A DNA stretch of 64,000 bases from Labedaea rhizosphaerae. GTDB taxonomy: Bacteria; Actinomycetota; Actinomycetes; Mycobacteriales; Pseudonocardiaceae. A program made the position numbers and the translations under genes. The notes beneath the pieces are model-generated. The model was not told the origin of the DNA, ran no database searches, and saw nothing but the letters and a program-made list of their open reading frames with translations. Position 1 is the stretch's first letter, and every line of letters begins with the position of its first letter. Below, one piece after another: positions 27,512 to 36,330 of the stretch. The stretch spans positions 248,001-312,000 of the forward strand of contig NZ_SNXZ01000002.1 in the NCBI RefSeq assembly GCF_004362825.1, in the 5' to 3' direction.

Positions 27512-27828
27512 GCCGCTTCGGCCGCGACCTCGTCGAGCGGACGCGGGCCAGCCTTGGTTTGCACCCACGCCTTGCGCAGACCCTGCACGCCTTCGAGCAA
27601 CGCGCGGACCCGGTTGAGCAGCAAGGTGGTCGCGGCCACCGTGCCCGCCGACGCGGCGATGACCGCCGTGATCGAATTGATCACCTCGACCGCCGAACCT
27701 CGTTCGGCGTCCTCGACCTCGACGTCCACGGCGGCGACCCCGGTCAGCTCGCCGAGCAACCGGCCGAGCTCGTCCGGGGTCGTGCCGGACTCCTCGATGT
27801 CCAGGTACAGCACCAGTTCGTCGCCCAC
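27496..27828 (-). CDS. EACC1-like effector-associated small protein
   Basis: The 110-residue protein starts at GTG 27828. An N-terminal alpha/beta half (LVLYLDIEESGTTPDELGRL) is followed by an acidic hinge, a hydrophobic helix (about 48-72, ITAVIAASAGTVAATTLLL), and a short basic/aromatic strand (RKAWVQTKAG). This matches my recollection of effector-associated constant component 1 (EACC1), found beside caspase, CHAT and trypsin-like effectors in actinobacterial conflict systems. It overlaps the 3' end of the CHAT gene by 16 bp on the opposite strand. The family call rests on architecture and context only. Confidence 0.65.
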   Translation of the reverse strand: MGDELVLYLDIEESGTTPDELGRLLGELTGVAAVDVEVEDAERGSAVEVINSITAVIAASAGTVAATTLLLNRVRALLEGVQGLRKAWVQTKAGPRPLDEVAAEAAQGPE

Positions 27829-27843
27829 GTGCTCACCCTAAGC

Positions 27844-27853
27844 CTTGCGCAAG
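27844..27853. promoter_or_regulatory. TTGCGCAA palindrome before the EACC1-like gene
   Basis: CTTGCGCAAG is a perfect 10-bp palindrome in the 60-bp gap between the ABC ATPase stop and the EACC1-like start. It shares the core of the proposed LacI operators and may extend control to this gene. The evidence is weak. Confidence 0.3.
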
Positions 27854-27888
27854 CCGAACGCGGCCCGGGCGGCGCCGAACGAATTCCG

Positions 27889-28650
27889 TCAGACGGGGAC
27901 CGCTTTGGCGCCGGTGATGAACGAGACCACGTCGCTCATGGACACCTCCGCGGGTGACACGACCCCGGCCCGCTTGCCCAGCCGGTGCACGTGGATCCGG
28001 TCCGCCACCTCGAACACGGCGGGCATGTCGTGGCTGATCAACACCACCGGCAGACCACGCTCGCGGATCCGCTTGATCAGGTCCAGCACGTGCTCGGTCT
28101 CGCGCACCCCGAGCGCGGCGGTCGGCTCGTCCATGATGACCACTTTGGACCCGAACATCGCCGCCCGGGCCACCGCGACGGCCTGGCGCTGGCCACCGGA
28201 CAACGTCTCCACGGTCTGCGTGATGTCCTGCACGGTGGCGATGCCGAGCGCGTCCAACTGTTCACGAGCCTGCTTGCGCATCGCCGGACGGTCCAGCAAC
28301 CGCAGGAACCCGAGGAACCCGCCGCGGCGGATCTCCCGGCCCAGGAACAGGTTCGTCGCGATGTCCAACGCGGGCGAGACGGCGAGGCTCTGGTAGACCG
28401 TCTCGATCCCGTACCGGCGGGCGTCGATCGGCGAGTGCAGCCGCAACGGCTTTCCGTCCAGCCACATCTCCCCCGCGTCCGGGATCAGCGCTCCGGTCAA
28501 CGCCTTGATCAGCGACGACTTCCCGGCGCCGTTGTCGCCGACGATCGCCAGCACTTCGCCGGGGTACAGCTCGAAGTCCGCGCCGTCGATCGCGGTCACC
28601 CGCCCGTAGCGCTTGCGCAAACCCTTTGCCGCCAACACAGGCTCGGTCAT
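27889..28650 (-). CDS. Sugar (fructose-type) ABC transporter ATP-binding protein
   Basis: The 253-residue ATPase has Walker A GDNGAGKSS (38-46), the signature LSGGQRQ, Walker B VVIMDEP and a switch His in LISHD. It is a single-domain CUT2-type subunit, like FrcA, and not the double-domain RbsA. ATG 28650 overlaps the permease stop as ATGA, so the genes are coupled. Fructose is inferred as substrate from the linked PfkB kinase and GH32 enzyme. Confidence 0.9.
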   Translation of the reverse strand: MTEPVLAAKGLRKRYGRVTAIDGADFELYPGEVLAIVGDNGAGKSSLIKALTGALIPDAGEMWLDGKPLRLHSPIDARRYGIETVYQSLAVSPALDIATNLFLGREIRRGGFLGFLRLLDRPAMRKQAREQLDALGIATVQDITQTVETLSGGQRQAVAVARAAMFGSKVVIMDEPTAALGVRETEHVLDLIKRIRERGLPVVLISHDMPAVFEVADRIHVHRLGKRAGVVSPAEVSMSDVVSFITGAKAVPV

Positions 28651-29621
28651 GCGGACCTCCGCCGGGTGATCTGGTCGAACGCGACGGCGGCGATCACCAG
28701 CACGCCGGTCGCCAGGTTCTGGTAGTTCGAGTCGATCTCCATCTGGGTGAGCCCGCTGCGCAGCACGGCCACGATCAACGCGCCCACCACGGTCCCCGCC
28801 ACGCCACCGCGCCCGCCGAAGAGGCTGGTCCCGCCGATCACCACCGCGGTGATCGAGTCGAGGTTCCCGGTCTGGTAAGCGTTCGGGTCGGCCGTGGGCG
28901 TGCGGCCCATGGCCAGCCACGCCGCGATCCCGTAGACCAGGCCCGCCAACGCGTACACGCTCAGCAACGTCCGGTCGATGTTGATCCCGGACAGCCGCGC
29001 GGCCTCCTTGTCGTCGCCGACGGCGTAGACGTGCCTGCCCCACGCGGTGCGTGCCAGCATCACCCAGACGACCACGAACAGCACGAGCGCGACGCCCATC
29101 CCGATCGTCATCTGGATCTGCCCGAACAGGTACAGCTGCGTGCCGAGGACCGTGAGCAGCCCGTCGGGCACCGGCCACGTCGTGCCCTGGCTGTAGAGGC
29201 TCGTCACCGCGGTCATCACCGCGAGCATGCCGAGGGTGACGATGAACGGCGGGAGCTTCAGCCGGGTCACCAACCCGCCGGAGAGCGCCGCGACCAGCGT
29301 GCAGCCGACGATCCCGAGCACGAGCGCCACGGGCGAGGGCATCCCGCCGAGCGCGAGCCGCGTCACCAGGACGGTGCCGAACACCGCGATCGCCGCGTTG
29401 GCCAGGTCGATGCCCGCGGTCAGGATGATCAGGGTCTGGCCGAGCGCGAGGGTGCCGATCACCACCGACTGCTGCACCACGAACGAGAAGTTGTCGAGGT
29501 TGAAGAACGTGTCGGTGGCGACGGAGAAGAACACCACCGCGACCACGAGCGCGGCGAACGGCCCGAGTGCGGGGCTGCTCGCGAACAGCCCCCGCACGCG
29601 GTCTCCGGTCAGCGTTGCCAC
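28647..29621 (-). CDS. Sugar (fructose-type) ABC transporter permease
   Basis: A 324-residue CUT2-family permease (RbsC/FrcC-like) with about 9-10 hydrophobic segments. Family motifs are TAGIDLANAAI (in place of the common TGGIDLS), TLGMLAVMTAV, RHVYAVGDDKEAARLSGIN (the cytoplasmic coupling loop) and VVIGGTSLFGGRGGV. It lies 3 bp downstream of the binding-protein gene and overlaps the ATPase start. Confidence 0.9.
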   Translation of the reverse strand: MATLTGDRVRGLFASSPALGPFAALVVAVVFFSVATDTFFNLDNFSFVVQQSVVIGTLALGQTLIILTAGIDLANAAIAVFGTVLVTRLALGGMPSPVALVLGIVGCTLVAALSGGLVTRLKLPPFIVTLGMLAVMTAVTSLYSQGTTWPVPDGLLTVLGTQLYLFGQIQMTIGMGVALVLFVVVWVMLARTAWGRHVYAVGDDKEAARLSGINIDRTLLSVYALAGLVYGIAAWLAMGRTPTADPNAYQTGNLDSITAVVIGGTSLFGGRGGVAGTVVGALIVAVLRSGLTQMEIDSNYQNLATGVLVIAAVAFDQITRRRSA

Positions 29622-29624
29622 GGC

Positions 29625-30638
29625 TCAGCCCCAGCAGTTCTGCGCGCCCCACGTGGAGTCCTGCGACTCCATGCCCGGGACGGGCTTGTCGGTGATCAGC
29701 GTGGCGCCGGTGTCGATGAAGCCCGACGGCTTGGTGCCGTTCTGCGCGTAGGTGACGACGGCGTTCACGCCACCCTCGGCCATCTTCTTCGGGAACTGCA
29801 TGACGGTGGCGACGAACTTGCCGTCCTTGACGTCCTGCACGCCCTGGCAGCCGCCGTCGATGGCCGCCACGAACACCTTGCTCTGCAGCCCACGCGACTT
29901 GAGCGCCTGGTACGCGCCGCGCGCAGCAGGCTCGTTGATGTTGTAGACGACGTTGACCTTGTCCGCGGTGCGGCCGAGGAGGTTCTCCATGGCCTGTTGC
30001 GCCTTGGTCTGGTCGCCCTGGGTCAGCGCGCTGCCGATGATGGCCGGGGTGTTGAGCGGCAGGCCCATGCCCTTGAGGAAACCGTTGTGGCGTTGGATGC
30101 CCACGGACGCGCTCGGGTCGAGGTCCATGGCCACGATCTGCGGTGGCTTGGGTCCCAGTCGCGCCTTCGTGTACTGGCCGAGCAGCTCCCCGGCCTTCTC
30201 GTTGTCGGTCGCGTAGGTCGCGGCCACCGCGTCGGCCGGCTCGGTCGCGGTGTCGAGCGCGATCACCACGATGCCCTGGTTCTGCGCCTCCTTGATCGCA
30301 CCCAGCACGCCCGCCGAATTGCTCGGGGTGATCAGGATGCCCTTGACGCGTTGTTGCACGAGGTTCTCGATCGCCGAGACCTGGCCTTCGTTGTCGCCGT
30401 CGAACTTGCCGGCCAACGCGATCAACTCGGCGCCCTTGGCCTGCGCGGCGGCTTTCGCCGATTCGCGCAACTTCACGAAATAGGGGTTCGACTCGGTCTT
30501 GGTGACCAAGCCGATCTTGATCGGCCCCGAACCGCCGCCGCTGTCGCCGCCTGAGCTGCGCGTGGTCGTGCACGCCCCGGCGATCATCACCGCCGCAAGC
30601 ACCGCCAACAGGGGAATGAGCCTTGCCGAGCGCGCCAT
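29625..30638 (-). CDS. Sugar-binding lipoprotein of the fructose-type ABC transporter
   Basis: A 337-residue periplasmic-binding-protein-like lipoprotein, with the lipobox IAGAC (Cys23) and a Ser/Gly linker. The sugar-binding fold is of type I (IGLVTKTESNPYFVKLRESA, IENLVQQRVKGILITPSNS, VVIALDTATEPAD). The ending CQGVQDVKDGKFVATVMQFP is typical of FrcB/RbsB relatives. It is the first gene of the transporter operon and divergent from the LacI gene across a region with TTGCGCAA-type sites. Confidence 0.9.
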   Translation of the reverse strand: MARSARLIPLLAVLAAVMIAGACTTTRSSGGDSGGGSGPIKIGLVTKTESNPYFVKLRESAKAAAQAKGAELIALAGKFDGDNEGQVSAIENLVQQRVKGILITPSNSAGVLGAIKEAQNQGIVVIALDTATEPADAVAATYATDNEKAGELLGQYTKARLGPKPPQIVAMDLDPSASVGIQRHNGFLKGMGLPLNTPAIIGSALTQGDQTKAQQAMENLLGRTADKVNVVYNINEPAARGAYQALKSRGLQSKVFVAAIDGGCQGVQDVKDGKFVATVMQFPKKMAEGGVNAVVTYAQNGTKPSGFIDTGATLITDKPVPGMESQDSTWGAQNCWG

Positions 30639-30719
30639 CGTCGCCGCCTTCCTCGCTCGACCGCGGCTGGACGCCGCGTGGTGTTCGTCACCGTAAGAGC
30701 CTGTTCACCTCGGCGAAAT

Positions 30720-30760
30720 GGTTTGCGCAAATGGTTGCGAAAAGCTTGCGCGACACCCAC
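30720..30760. promoter_or_regulatory. LacI-type operator region
   Basis: Between the divergent transporter and lacI-type genes, GGTTTGCGCAAA (palindromic TTTGCGCAAA, 30722-30731) is followed by a second TTGCG/TTGCGCG motif about 20 bp away. The first 11 bases recur exactly upstream of the GH32 gene. Confidence 0.65.
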
Positions 30761-30769
30761 GATGATCGG

Positions 30770-31786
30770 GTGGCCGGCCCGCGTCGAACCCCGCGAATGG
30801 CGGATGTCGCCCGGGTCGCGGGCGTCTCGATCACCACGGTTTCCCATGTGGTGAACGCGTCCAGGTACGTCGCGCCGGAAACCCGGGAAAAGGTCCGGTC
30901 GGCCTTGGAAACCCTGTCCTACACCGCGCCTCCACCCGTCGTCGCGGCGCCGACCGGCCGGGTGATCGGCCTGGCCGTCACCGGCATCTCCAACGCCTAC
31001 TTCGCCGAGCTGATCCAGGGCGTGGAGTCCGAGGCCCGCAGGCAAGGCTTCGCCTTGCTCCTGTGCGACTCGCACGACGACCCGGCGATCGAGGCGTCGG
31101 CGGTGGCCACGCTGCTCGCGCACAACGTGGAGGCGGTGATCCTCGCGCCCACGGTCGGCTGGGAGGAGACGACGTTGCCGGTGCTGCGCCACCGCGCGAC
31201 GCCGTTCGTGCTGGTGGACCGGATGAGCACGGTGCGCTGCGACCAGGTGGGCGCGGAGAACCAGGCGGTCTCGGCGGCGCTGGTGGACCACCTGATCGAA
31301 CGCGGGCACCGCCGGATCGGCCTGCTCGCCGGGCTGGACGGGTTGTCCACCAGCACCGAGCGGTCCTCGGGCTACCGGCACGCGCACGACGTCGCCGGGC
31401 TCGCCGTCGACGAATCCCTTGTGGCGGCCGGGCATTCGACGGTGTCCGGCGGCCGGGCGGCGACCACCGCCCTGCTGCGCGGCGAGGATCCGCCGACCGC
31501 CATCTTCTCGACCAACAACGCGATGAGCGTGGGCGCACTGCTCGCGGTGAAGGAGCTGGGCTTGCGGATACCCGACGACGTCGCGCTGGTGGCGTTCGAC
31601 GACTTCGAGTGGGCGGGGGCCATGTCGCCCGCGTTGACCGCGGCCGCGCAGCCGTTCCACGCCATGGGCGCGCGTGCCGTGCAGCTGCTCGTGCACCGGC
31701 TGGCCGATCCGGCGGCCCCGCAGCGGATCGTCCGGCTGCCGGTGGAGATCGAGCACCGCGAGAGCTGCGGATGCGTGCGGCCGTGA
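30770..31786 (+). CDS. LacI-family transcriptional regulator
   Basis: The DNA-binding domain is MADVARVAGVSITTVSHVVN, followed by a hinge and a type-I periplasmic-binding-fold effector domain (VIGLAVTGISNAYFAELIQG, TPFVLVDRM, AIFSTNNAMSVGALLAVKEL). I prefer GTG 30770, though ATG 30797 is possible; the open frame runs further upstream through the promoter region. It ends CGCV, as in many sugar-responsive LacI members. It probably represses the fructose transporter, the overlapping kinase and the GH32 gene. Confidence 0.88.
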   Translation: MAGPRRTPRMADVARVAGVSITTVSHVVNASRYVAPETREKVRSALETLSYTAPPPVVAAPTGRVIGLAVTGISNAYFAELIQGVESEARRQGFALLLCDSHDDPAIEASAVATLLAHNVEAVILAPTVGWEETTLPVLRHRATPFVLVDRMSTVRCDQVGAENQAVSAALVDHLIERGHRRIGLLAGLDGLSTSTERSSGYRHAHDVAGLAVDESLVAAGHSTVSGGRAATTALLRGEDPPTAIFSTNNAMSVGALLAVKELGLRIPDDVALVAFDDFEWAGAMSPALTAAAQPFHAMGARAVQLLVHRLADPAAPQRIVRLPVEIEHRESCGCVRP

Positions 31787-32694
31787 TCGTGGTGGGTGGT
31801 GAGGCGCTGATCGACATGGTGCCGGTGGGCACCGACAACGGCGACCCTGCGTTCGCGGCACGCCCGGGCGGCGGCCCGTTCAACGTGGCCGTGGGCGCGG
31901 CGCGGCTCGGTTGCCCGGTGTCCATGCTGACCCGGCTCTCCACGGACGCGTTCGGCGAGAAGCTGCTGGCCGGGTTGCGGTCGGCGGGCGTGCACACGGA
32001 CCTCGTGCAGCGCGGCCCGGAAGCGACATCCCTTGCGGTAACAGGAATCGGCGACGACGGGTCGGCCGAGTACCGCTTCTACGTCGACGGCACGGCCGAC
32101 CGTCTCGTCCGCGCGCCGGCGTTGCCGCCGGGCACCTCGGCCTTCGTGGCCGGCACGCTGGGCATGGTGCTCGAGCCGGGCGCGTCGGCCTACGAGGCGC
32201 TGCTGCGGCGCGCGCACACCGACCGCGCGCTCACCGTGCTCGACCCGAACATCCGCCCGGACCTGATCGCCGACCCCGACGCCTACCGCGCGCGGTTCTG
32301 GTCCTGGTTGTCCACTGTGGACATCCTGAAGCTCTCGGCGGAGGACGCCGAGTGGCTGGGTGGTGACGTGCGAGGCTGGCTGGCCGCCGGCCCGTCGGCC
32401 GTGGTGCTGACCCTCGGCGGACAGGGACTGGAAGCCGTCACCGCGGCGGCCACGATCAAGGCCCCGCCGGTGCCCGTCACCGTGGCGGACACCGTCGGCG
32501 CCGGCGACACCGTGCTCGCCACCCTGCTGTACGGCCTGCACGAACGCGACGCGTTGCGCCGCGACGCCGTGCGTGCCCTGGACGAGCAGACGTGGCGGGC
32601 CGTGCTGGACGACTGCGCCGCGGCCGCCGCGTGGACGTGCGCGCGGACCGGCGCGCAGTCCCCGACCGTCGCCCAACTGCGTGGGTCCGCTTAG
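31771..32694 (+). CDS. PfkB-family carbohydrate kinase, probable fructokinase
   Basis: ATG 31771 lies inside the lacI-type 3' end (16-bp overlap), giving 307 residues. PfkB motifs are present: the N-terminal RPGGGPFNVAVGAARLG and the C-terminal DTVGAGDTV with the catalytic Asp. FYVDGTADRL resembles the substrate-lid segment of bacterial fructokinases. Together with the transporter it would phosphorylate imported fructose; ribose or another ketose cannot be excluded. Confidence 0.88.
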   Translation: MRAAVIVVGGEALIDMVPVGTDNGDPAFAARPGGGPFNVAVGAARLGCPVSMLTRLSTDAFGEKLLAGLRSAGVHTDLVQRGPEATSLAVTGIGDDGSAEYRFYVDGTADRLVRAPALPPGTSAFVAGTLGMVLEPGASAYEALLRRAHTDRALTVLDPNIRPDLIADPDAYRARFWSWLSTVDILKLSAEDAEWLGGDVRGWLAAGPSAVVLTLGGQGLEAVTAAATIKAPPVPVTVADTVGAGDTVLATLLYGLHERDALRRDAVRALDEQTWRAVLDDCAAAAAWTCARTGAQSPTVAQLRGSA

Positions 32695-32712
32695 GACAGA
32701 CGGAGACGCGGC

Positions 32713-32732
32713 GAGCCGGACGTCGCCGGCTC
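32713..32732 (+). terminator. Possible terminator after the kinase gene
   Basis: A 7-bp inverted repeat GAGCCGG/CCGGCTC with a 6-nt loop lies 19 bp after the stop and is followed by CCCCC. It is modest in strength. Confidence 0.45.
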
Positions 32733-32831
32733 CCCCAGTCGCGTTTCAGGCCCGGTCAGGCGATTCGCAACGGACGCCATCAGGTCTAGGCTCCGCCAAG
32801 ACGACATTGGGGATGTCCTGGGGAGGCCACC

Positions 32832-33932
32832 ATGACCACCACCGACCCGCGCGAGGGCCTGTTCATCGGCAGCATCTCGCCGGCGGCGACCACGGATACC
32901 GCCGAAGCGGTGGAGATCTTCCTGAACGCCGCGCGGCCGCCGGCCGGGCCGTTTCCGCTGCCCGCCGTCCCCCTGGGCGAGACCGACGACGCCAACTGGG
33001 TCGACGCGCAGCTCGGCTCGCTGGACAAGGTGCCGGCCCTGCGGCGCATCAAGCGCAGCACCTTCGGCAAGACCGGCAACTACACCGGGATCCCGATGTA
33101 CGTGCGCCGTCGCGGGCAGCACATCGACCCCGACGACCTGGACCTGCGGATGGTGACCCGGGTCGAGGCCGGCTACCCGGTGCTGCGCGAGGTCGCCGCG
33201 CGCCACGACCTCCCCGTGCCCCGCCTGCAACTGGGCGTCAACACCCTGGACCTGGCCATCTTCGGCCTGCGCACCGGGGTGCGGAGCGAACTGGACGCCT
33301 TCGTCGAAGCCACCCGGCGGGAGACGCACGCCGCCTGGGAGCGGACCGGCGGGAACATGTTCTTCCTGGTCGAGACGCCCGTGGCGACGATCATGGCCAA
33401 CATGTTCCGCGGCCGGCAGAGCCTGCTGAACTGGCTGGCCACCGCCCTGGACAAGGTGGTCGGCGCGCTGCCGACCGGAGCGTCGTGGGGGTTCCACTTC
33501 TGCTACGGCGACCTGAGCAACAGCAGCATCGGCGACCACGGCACGCTGGCCGAACGGCTGCGGCTGTACAAGTTGATCTACCACCCGGCGTACTCGGTCA
33601 AGATGATCAACACGGTGCTGCGGCTGGTGGCCGACAAGGGACGCGCCCCGGAGCTGGTGCAGGTCCCCCTCGCCCTGGGCAAGCGGCCGCCGTCGCTCGA
33701 CCCCGCGGACTACCGGGCCTACCGCGAGATGTTCGTGCCCGAGGGCACGAAGGTCTTCGGTGGCGCCATCCACTACGAACGGTCCACCGAGGAACTGATC
33801 AGGCTGTTCCACACGCTGGACGACGTGTTCGGCCAGCGCGTCGGCATGTCGAACTCGTGCGGCTTCGGCCGGCACGACGCCGCCCAGATGCAGGCGTGCC
33901 TGGACCACATGGGACCGGTAGCCCACTCCTGA
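32832..33932 (+). CDS. MetE/UROD-fold-like protein of unknown function
   Basis: The 366-residue product begins ATG 32832 after GGGGAGG. I recognise no exact family, but the C-terminal part carries SWGFHFCYGDLSN (near 220) and ends with MSNSCGFGRHD (near 345). These parallel the zinc-ligand pattern H-x-C ... C of cobalamin-independent methionine synthase (MetE) and related UROD-superfamily barrels. The usual MetE N-terminal domain is absent, so a small methyltransferase with a thiol acceptor is possible. No homocysteine or folate genes are near. Confidence 0.5.
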   Translation: MTTTDPREGLFIGSISPAATTDTAEAVEIFLNAARPPAGPFPLPAVPLGETDDANWVDAQLGSLDKVPALRRIKRSTFGKTGNYTGIPMYVRRRGQHIDPDDLDLRMVTRVEAGYPVLREVAARHDLPVPRLQLGVNTLDLAIFGLRTGVRSELDAFVEATRRETHAAWERTGGNMFFLVETPVATIMANMFRGRQSLLNWLATALDKVVGALPTGASWGFHFCYGDLSNSSIGDHGTLAERLRLYKLIYHPAYSVKMINTVLRLVADKGRAPELVQVPLALGKRPPSLDPADYRAYREMFVPEGTKVFGGAIHYERSTEELIRLFHTLDDVFGQRVGMSNSCGFGRHDAAQMQACLDHMGPVAHS

Positions 33933-34017
33933 CGGCTCGACACCTGTCCTGACCCGCGTCGATCCGCGTCGATCCGCAAGACTGTGGGTCACGGCGAGGG
34001 CAGGAGGATCGGCAGGG

Positions 34018-35502
34018 ATGGCGGACACCCAGGAATTCGCGCTGCTGGTGTTGCTCGTGGCGCTGACCGGCCTGGTGGCCGTGGCGTCGAACCGGCTCAC
34101 CGCGGTGCTGAAGGTGCCCGTCGCCGTGCTCCTGCTCGTCGCCGCGGCGCTGGCGGTGAAGCTGATCCCGGACCTGCACACCCCGTCCGAGGTCGTGGTG
34201 AACCGGCTGGTGACCGTCGCGCTGCTGTGCATCCTGTTCGACGGCGGCATGCACCTGGGCTGGCGCCGGCTGCGCGCGGCGGCGACGCCGATCCTCGTGG
34301 TCGGGGTGGCCGGCACGTTCCTGACCGTGGCCGTGGCCGCGGCGCTGATCCACTTCGGCTTCGGCCTGGCCTGGTACCCGGCCCTGCTGGTCGGCACCGC
34401 GGTCGCGCCGACCGACCCCGCGGTGGTCTTCTCGGTGCTCGGCCAGCGCGAGATCGCCGGGCGCAGCGGCACGATCCTGGAAGGCGAGTCCGGCGCCAAC
34501 GATCCCGTCGGCATCGCGCTCATGGCGAGCCTGCTGGCCGCGGGCGGGATCTCCGGTGAGGCCCTCGGTCACGTCGGCCTCGAGTTCCTGCTGCAGATGG
34601 TGGTCGGTGGCGCGGTCGGCGTCGGTGGCGGCTGGCTGCTCATCTGGTTCAGCCGCGCGGTGCGCCTGCCCAGCGAAGGCCTCTACCCGCTGCGGACCCT
34701 GGCCTTCTCGCTGGTCCTCTACGGCGCGGCGACCCTCGCCCACGGCTCGGGGTTCCTGGCCGTCTTCGTCGCCGGCATCGTCTTCGGCGACGTCCGCGCC
34801 CCGTTCAAACGCGAGGTCGAACGCTTCCACGGCGCGCTGGCCAGCCTCGGCGAGATCGTCGCGTTCGTCGTCCTCGGCCTGACCGTGGACGTCTCCGTGC
34901 TGGCCCGCGCCGACGTGTGGATCCCCGGGCTCATCCTGGGCATCGCCCTGGCCGTCGCGATCCGGCCCGTCGCCGTGGGCCTGTGCCTGCTCGGCACCGG
35001 ACTGGGCCGCCCGGAGCGGCTGTTCGTGCTCTTCGCCGGGCTCAAAGGCGCCGTCCCCATCCTGCTCGGCGGGTTCCTCTTGGGTGCGCAGCTGCCCGAC
35101 ACCGGTCGCCTGTACGGCATCGTCGTGATCGTCGTGTTGTTCTCCGTCATCGCCCAGGGCGGCCTGGTGCCGTCGATGGCCAAGTGGCTGCGGCTGCCCA
35201 TGCGAACCGTGGAGCCCAAGCCCTGGGCGCTCGGGGTGCGCCTACCCCACGAGCCCGACGGAGCGCACCGCTTCACCGTCGCCGAAGGCTCGGCCGCCGA
35301 GGGCCGGACGATCGCCGACCTGGCGCAGCTGCCCGTCGACCTCTGGGTCAGCCTGATCCTGCGCGACCAGCGCGTGCTGCCGGTCGCCGGCGACACCACC
35401 CTGCGCCGCGGCGACGACGTCCTGGTGCTCGCCGCCCCGGACACGCGCGACCAGCTGAACGAACTGTTCGGAAAACGGCGCCCTGAGCCGAAGAAGAAGT
35501 AG
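34018..35502 (+). CDS. CPA1/NhaP2-type cation:proton antiporter with TrkA-C domain
   Basis: A 494-residue protein with about 12 membrane helices to residue 395, then a cytoplasmic tail. Key antiporter residues are seen in GTAVAPTDPAVVFSVL (helix 5 Asp) and GESGANDPVGIALM (the ND motif). The tail (about 405-485, FTVAEGSAAEGRTIADLAQL then LRRGDDVLVLAAP) is a TrkA-C/RCK_C-type regulatory domain as in the K+/H+ antiporter NhaP2. It should exchange K+ or Na+ for protons. It has its own promoter region and is convergent with the DUF4253 gene. Confidence 0.88.
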   Translation: MADTQEFALLVLLVALTGLVAVASNRLTAVLKVPVAVLLLVAAALAVKLIPDLHTPSEVVVNRLVTVALLCILFDGGMHLGWRRLRAAATPILVVGVAGTFLTVAVAAALIHFGFGLAWYPALLVGTAVAPTDPAVVFSVLGQREIAGRSGTILEGESGANDPVGIALMASLLAAGGISGEALGHVGLEFLLQMVVGGAVGVGGGWLLIWFSRAVRLPSEGLYPLRTLAFSLVLYGAATLAHGSGFLAVFVAGIVFGDVRAPFKREVERFHGALASLGEIVAFVVLGLTVDVSVLARADVWIPGLILGIALAVAIRPVAVGLCLLGTGLGRPERLFVLFAGLKGAVPILLGGFLLGAQLPDTGRLYGIVVIVVLFSVIAQGGLVPSMAKWLRLPMRTVEPKPWALGVRLPHEPDGAHRFTVAEGSAAEGRTIADLAQLPVDLWVSLILRDQRVLPVAGDTTLRRGDDVLVLAAPDTRDQLNELFGKRRPEPKKK

Positions 35503-35529
35503 CCGAGCGGGTGCGTGGCTGGGCCGGTT

Positions 35530-36294
35530 TCAGTCCCACCAGAACGACCAGTGGGTCCACATGGCGAGCCCGGCGAGGTAGTCGTCGGGCTGCAGGCCCT
35601 GGTCGATGTTGTCGGGGCAGAACGCGTAGTGCTCACCGAGCAGCCGGGTCAGCTGGTCGCCGGCGGGCACCCGCGGTGCCTGGACGACCAGCGTGTCGAA
35701 GCCGACGCTGACCAGCGTGGCGCCGAGCCGGTCCTCCCAGCTGCGCAGCACACAGGACAACGCCTCGCCGACGAGATCGGCGTTGGTCGCGCCCAGCCAG
35801 CCCAGCGCCTTGAGCGTGTTCGCCGGTCGGTCCACCGGCACCAGCAGCAGTCCGCCCGGCGCACCGATCTCCAGCTGGTCCGCGGTGAGGTCGGGCCCGG
35901 GAACGGCCTGCGCGAAGCCGACGAATCGGTGCGGGCCCTCGGCCGTCCCGTCGGCGTCACCGCCGAGCACGTCGCGCGGGTCGAGCACCCGCGGATCCGG
36001 GCCGCCGAGTTCGCCGTCGCGCCAGGGACGGGACAAGTCGCCGTCGTCCAACCCGGTCGCGTGCAGCGGCCACAAGCCGGTCTCGGGGAACACCGCGGCG
36101 AGCCGCTGGACCAACCCGGTCAGTTCGTCGGGGGGCAACAACCCTTCGGACACCCACGCGACGGGGGTGGGCGCGTCGCCCTCCGCGGCGACCACCCGGA
36201 CGCCCACCGGTAGCGCGATCCCGGCGAGCACCGGGGAACCCTCATCGGGCAGGGAACCGGGAACAGCACGGAACACGATCGGATCCACCTCCAC
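35530..36294 (-). CDS. DUF4253-domain protein
   Basis: The 254-residue protein ends with the DUF4253 signature: SWEDRLGATLVSVGFDTL, GEHYAFCPDNI and WTHWSFWWD. This actinobacterial family has no assigned function, though its members often lie near toxin or stress genes. No signal peptide or membrane segment is visible. Start ATG 36294; it is monocistronic as far as can be seen. Confidence 0.75.
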   Translation of the reverse strand: MEVDPIVFRAVPGSLPDEGSPVLAGIALPVGVRVVAAEGDAPTPVAWVSEGLLPPDELTGLVQRLAAVFPETGLWPLHATGLDDGDLSRPWRDGELGGPDPRVLDPRDVLGGDADGTAEGPHRFVGFAQAVPGPDLTADQLEIGAPGGLLLVPVDRPANTLKALGWLGATNADLVGEALSCVLRSWEDRLGATLVSVGFDTLVVQAPRVPAGDQLTRLLGEHYAFCPDNIDQGLQPDDYLAGLAMWTHWSFWWD

Positions 36295-36330
36295 GGCGAG
36301 GGCGCGGTGCCGGTGGATTCTCGCAAACGA

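Noticed and set aside
30623-30769. Extended N-terminus of the LacI protein
   Set aside because: The extra residues run through the operator region and do not resemble protein; the domain starts at MADVARVAGVS.
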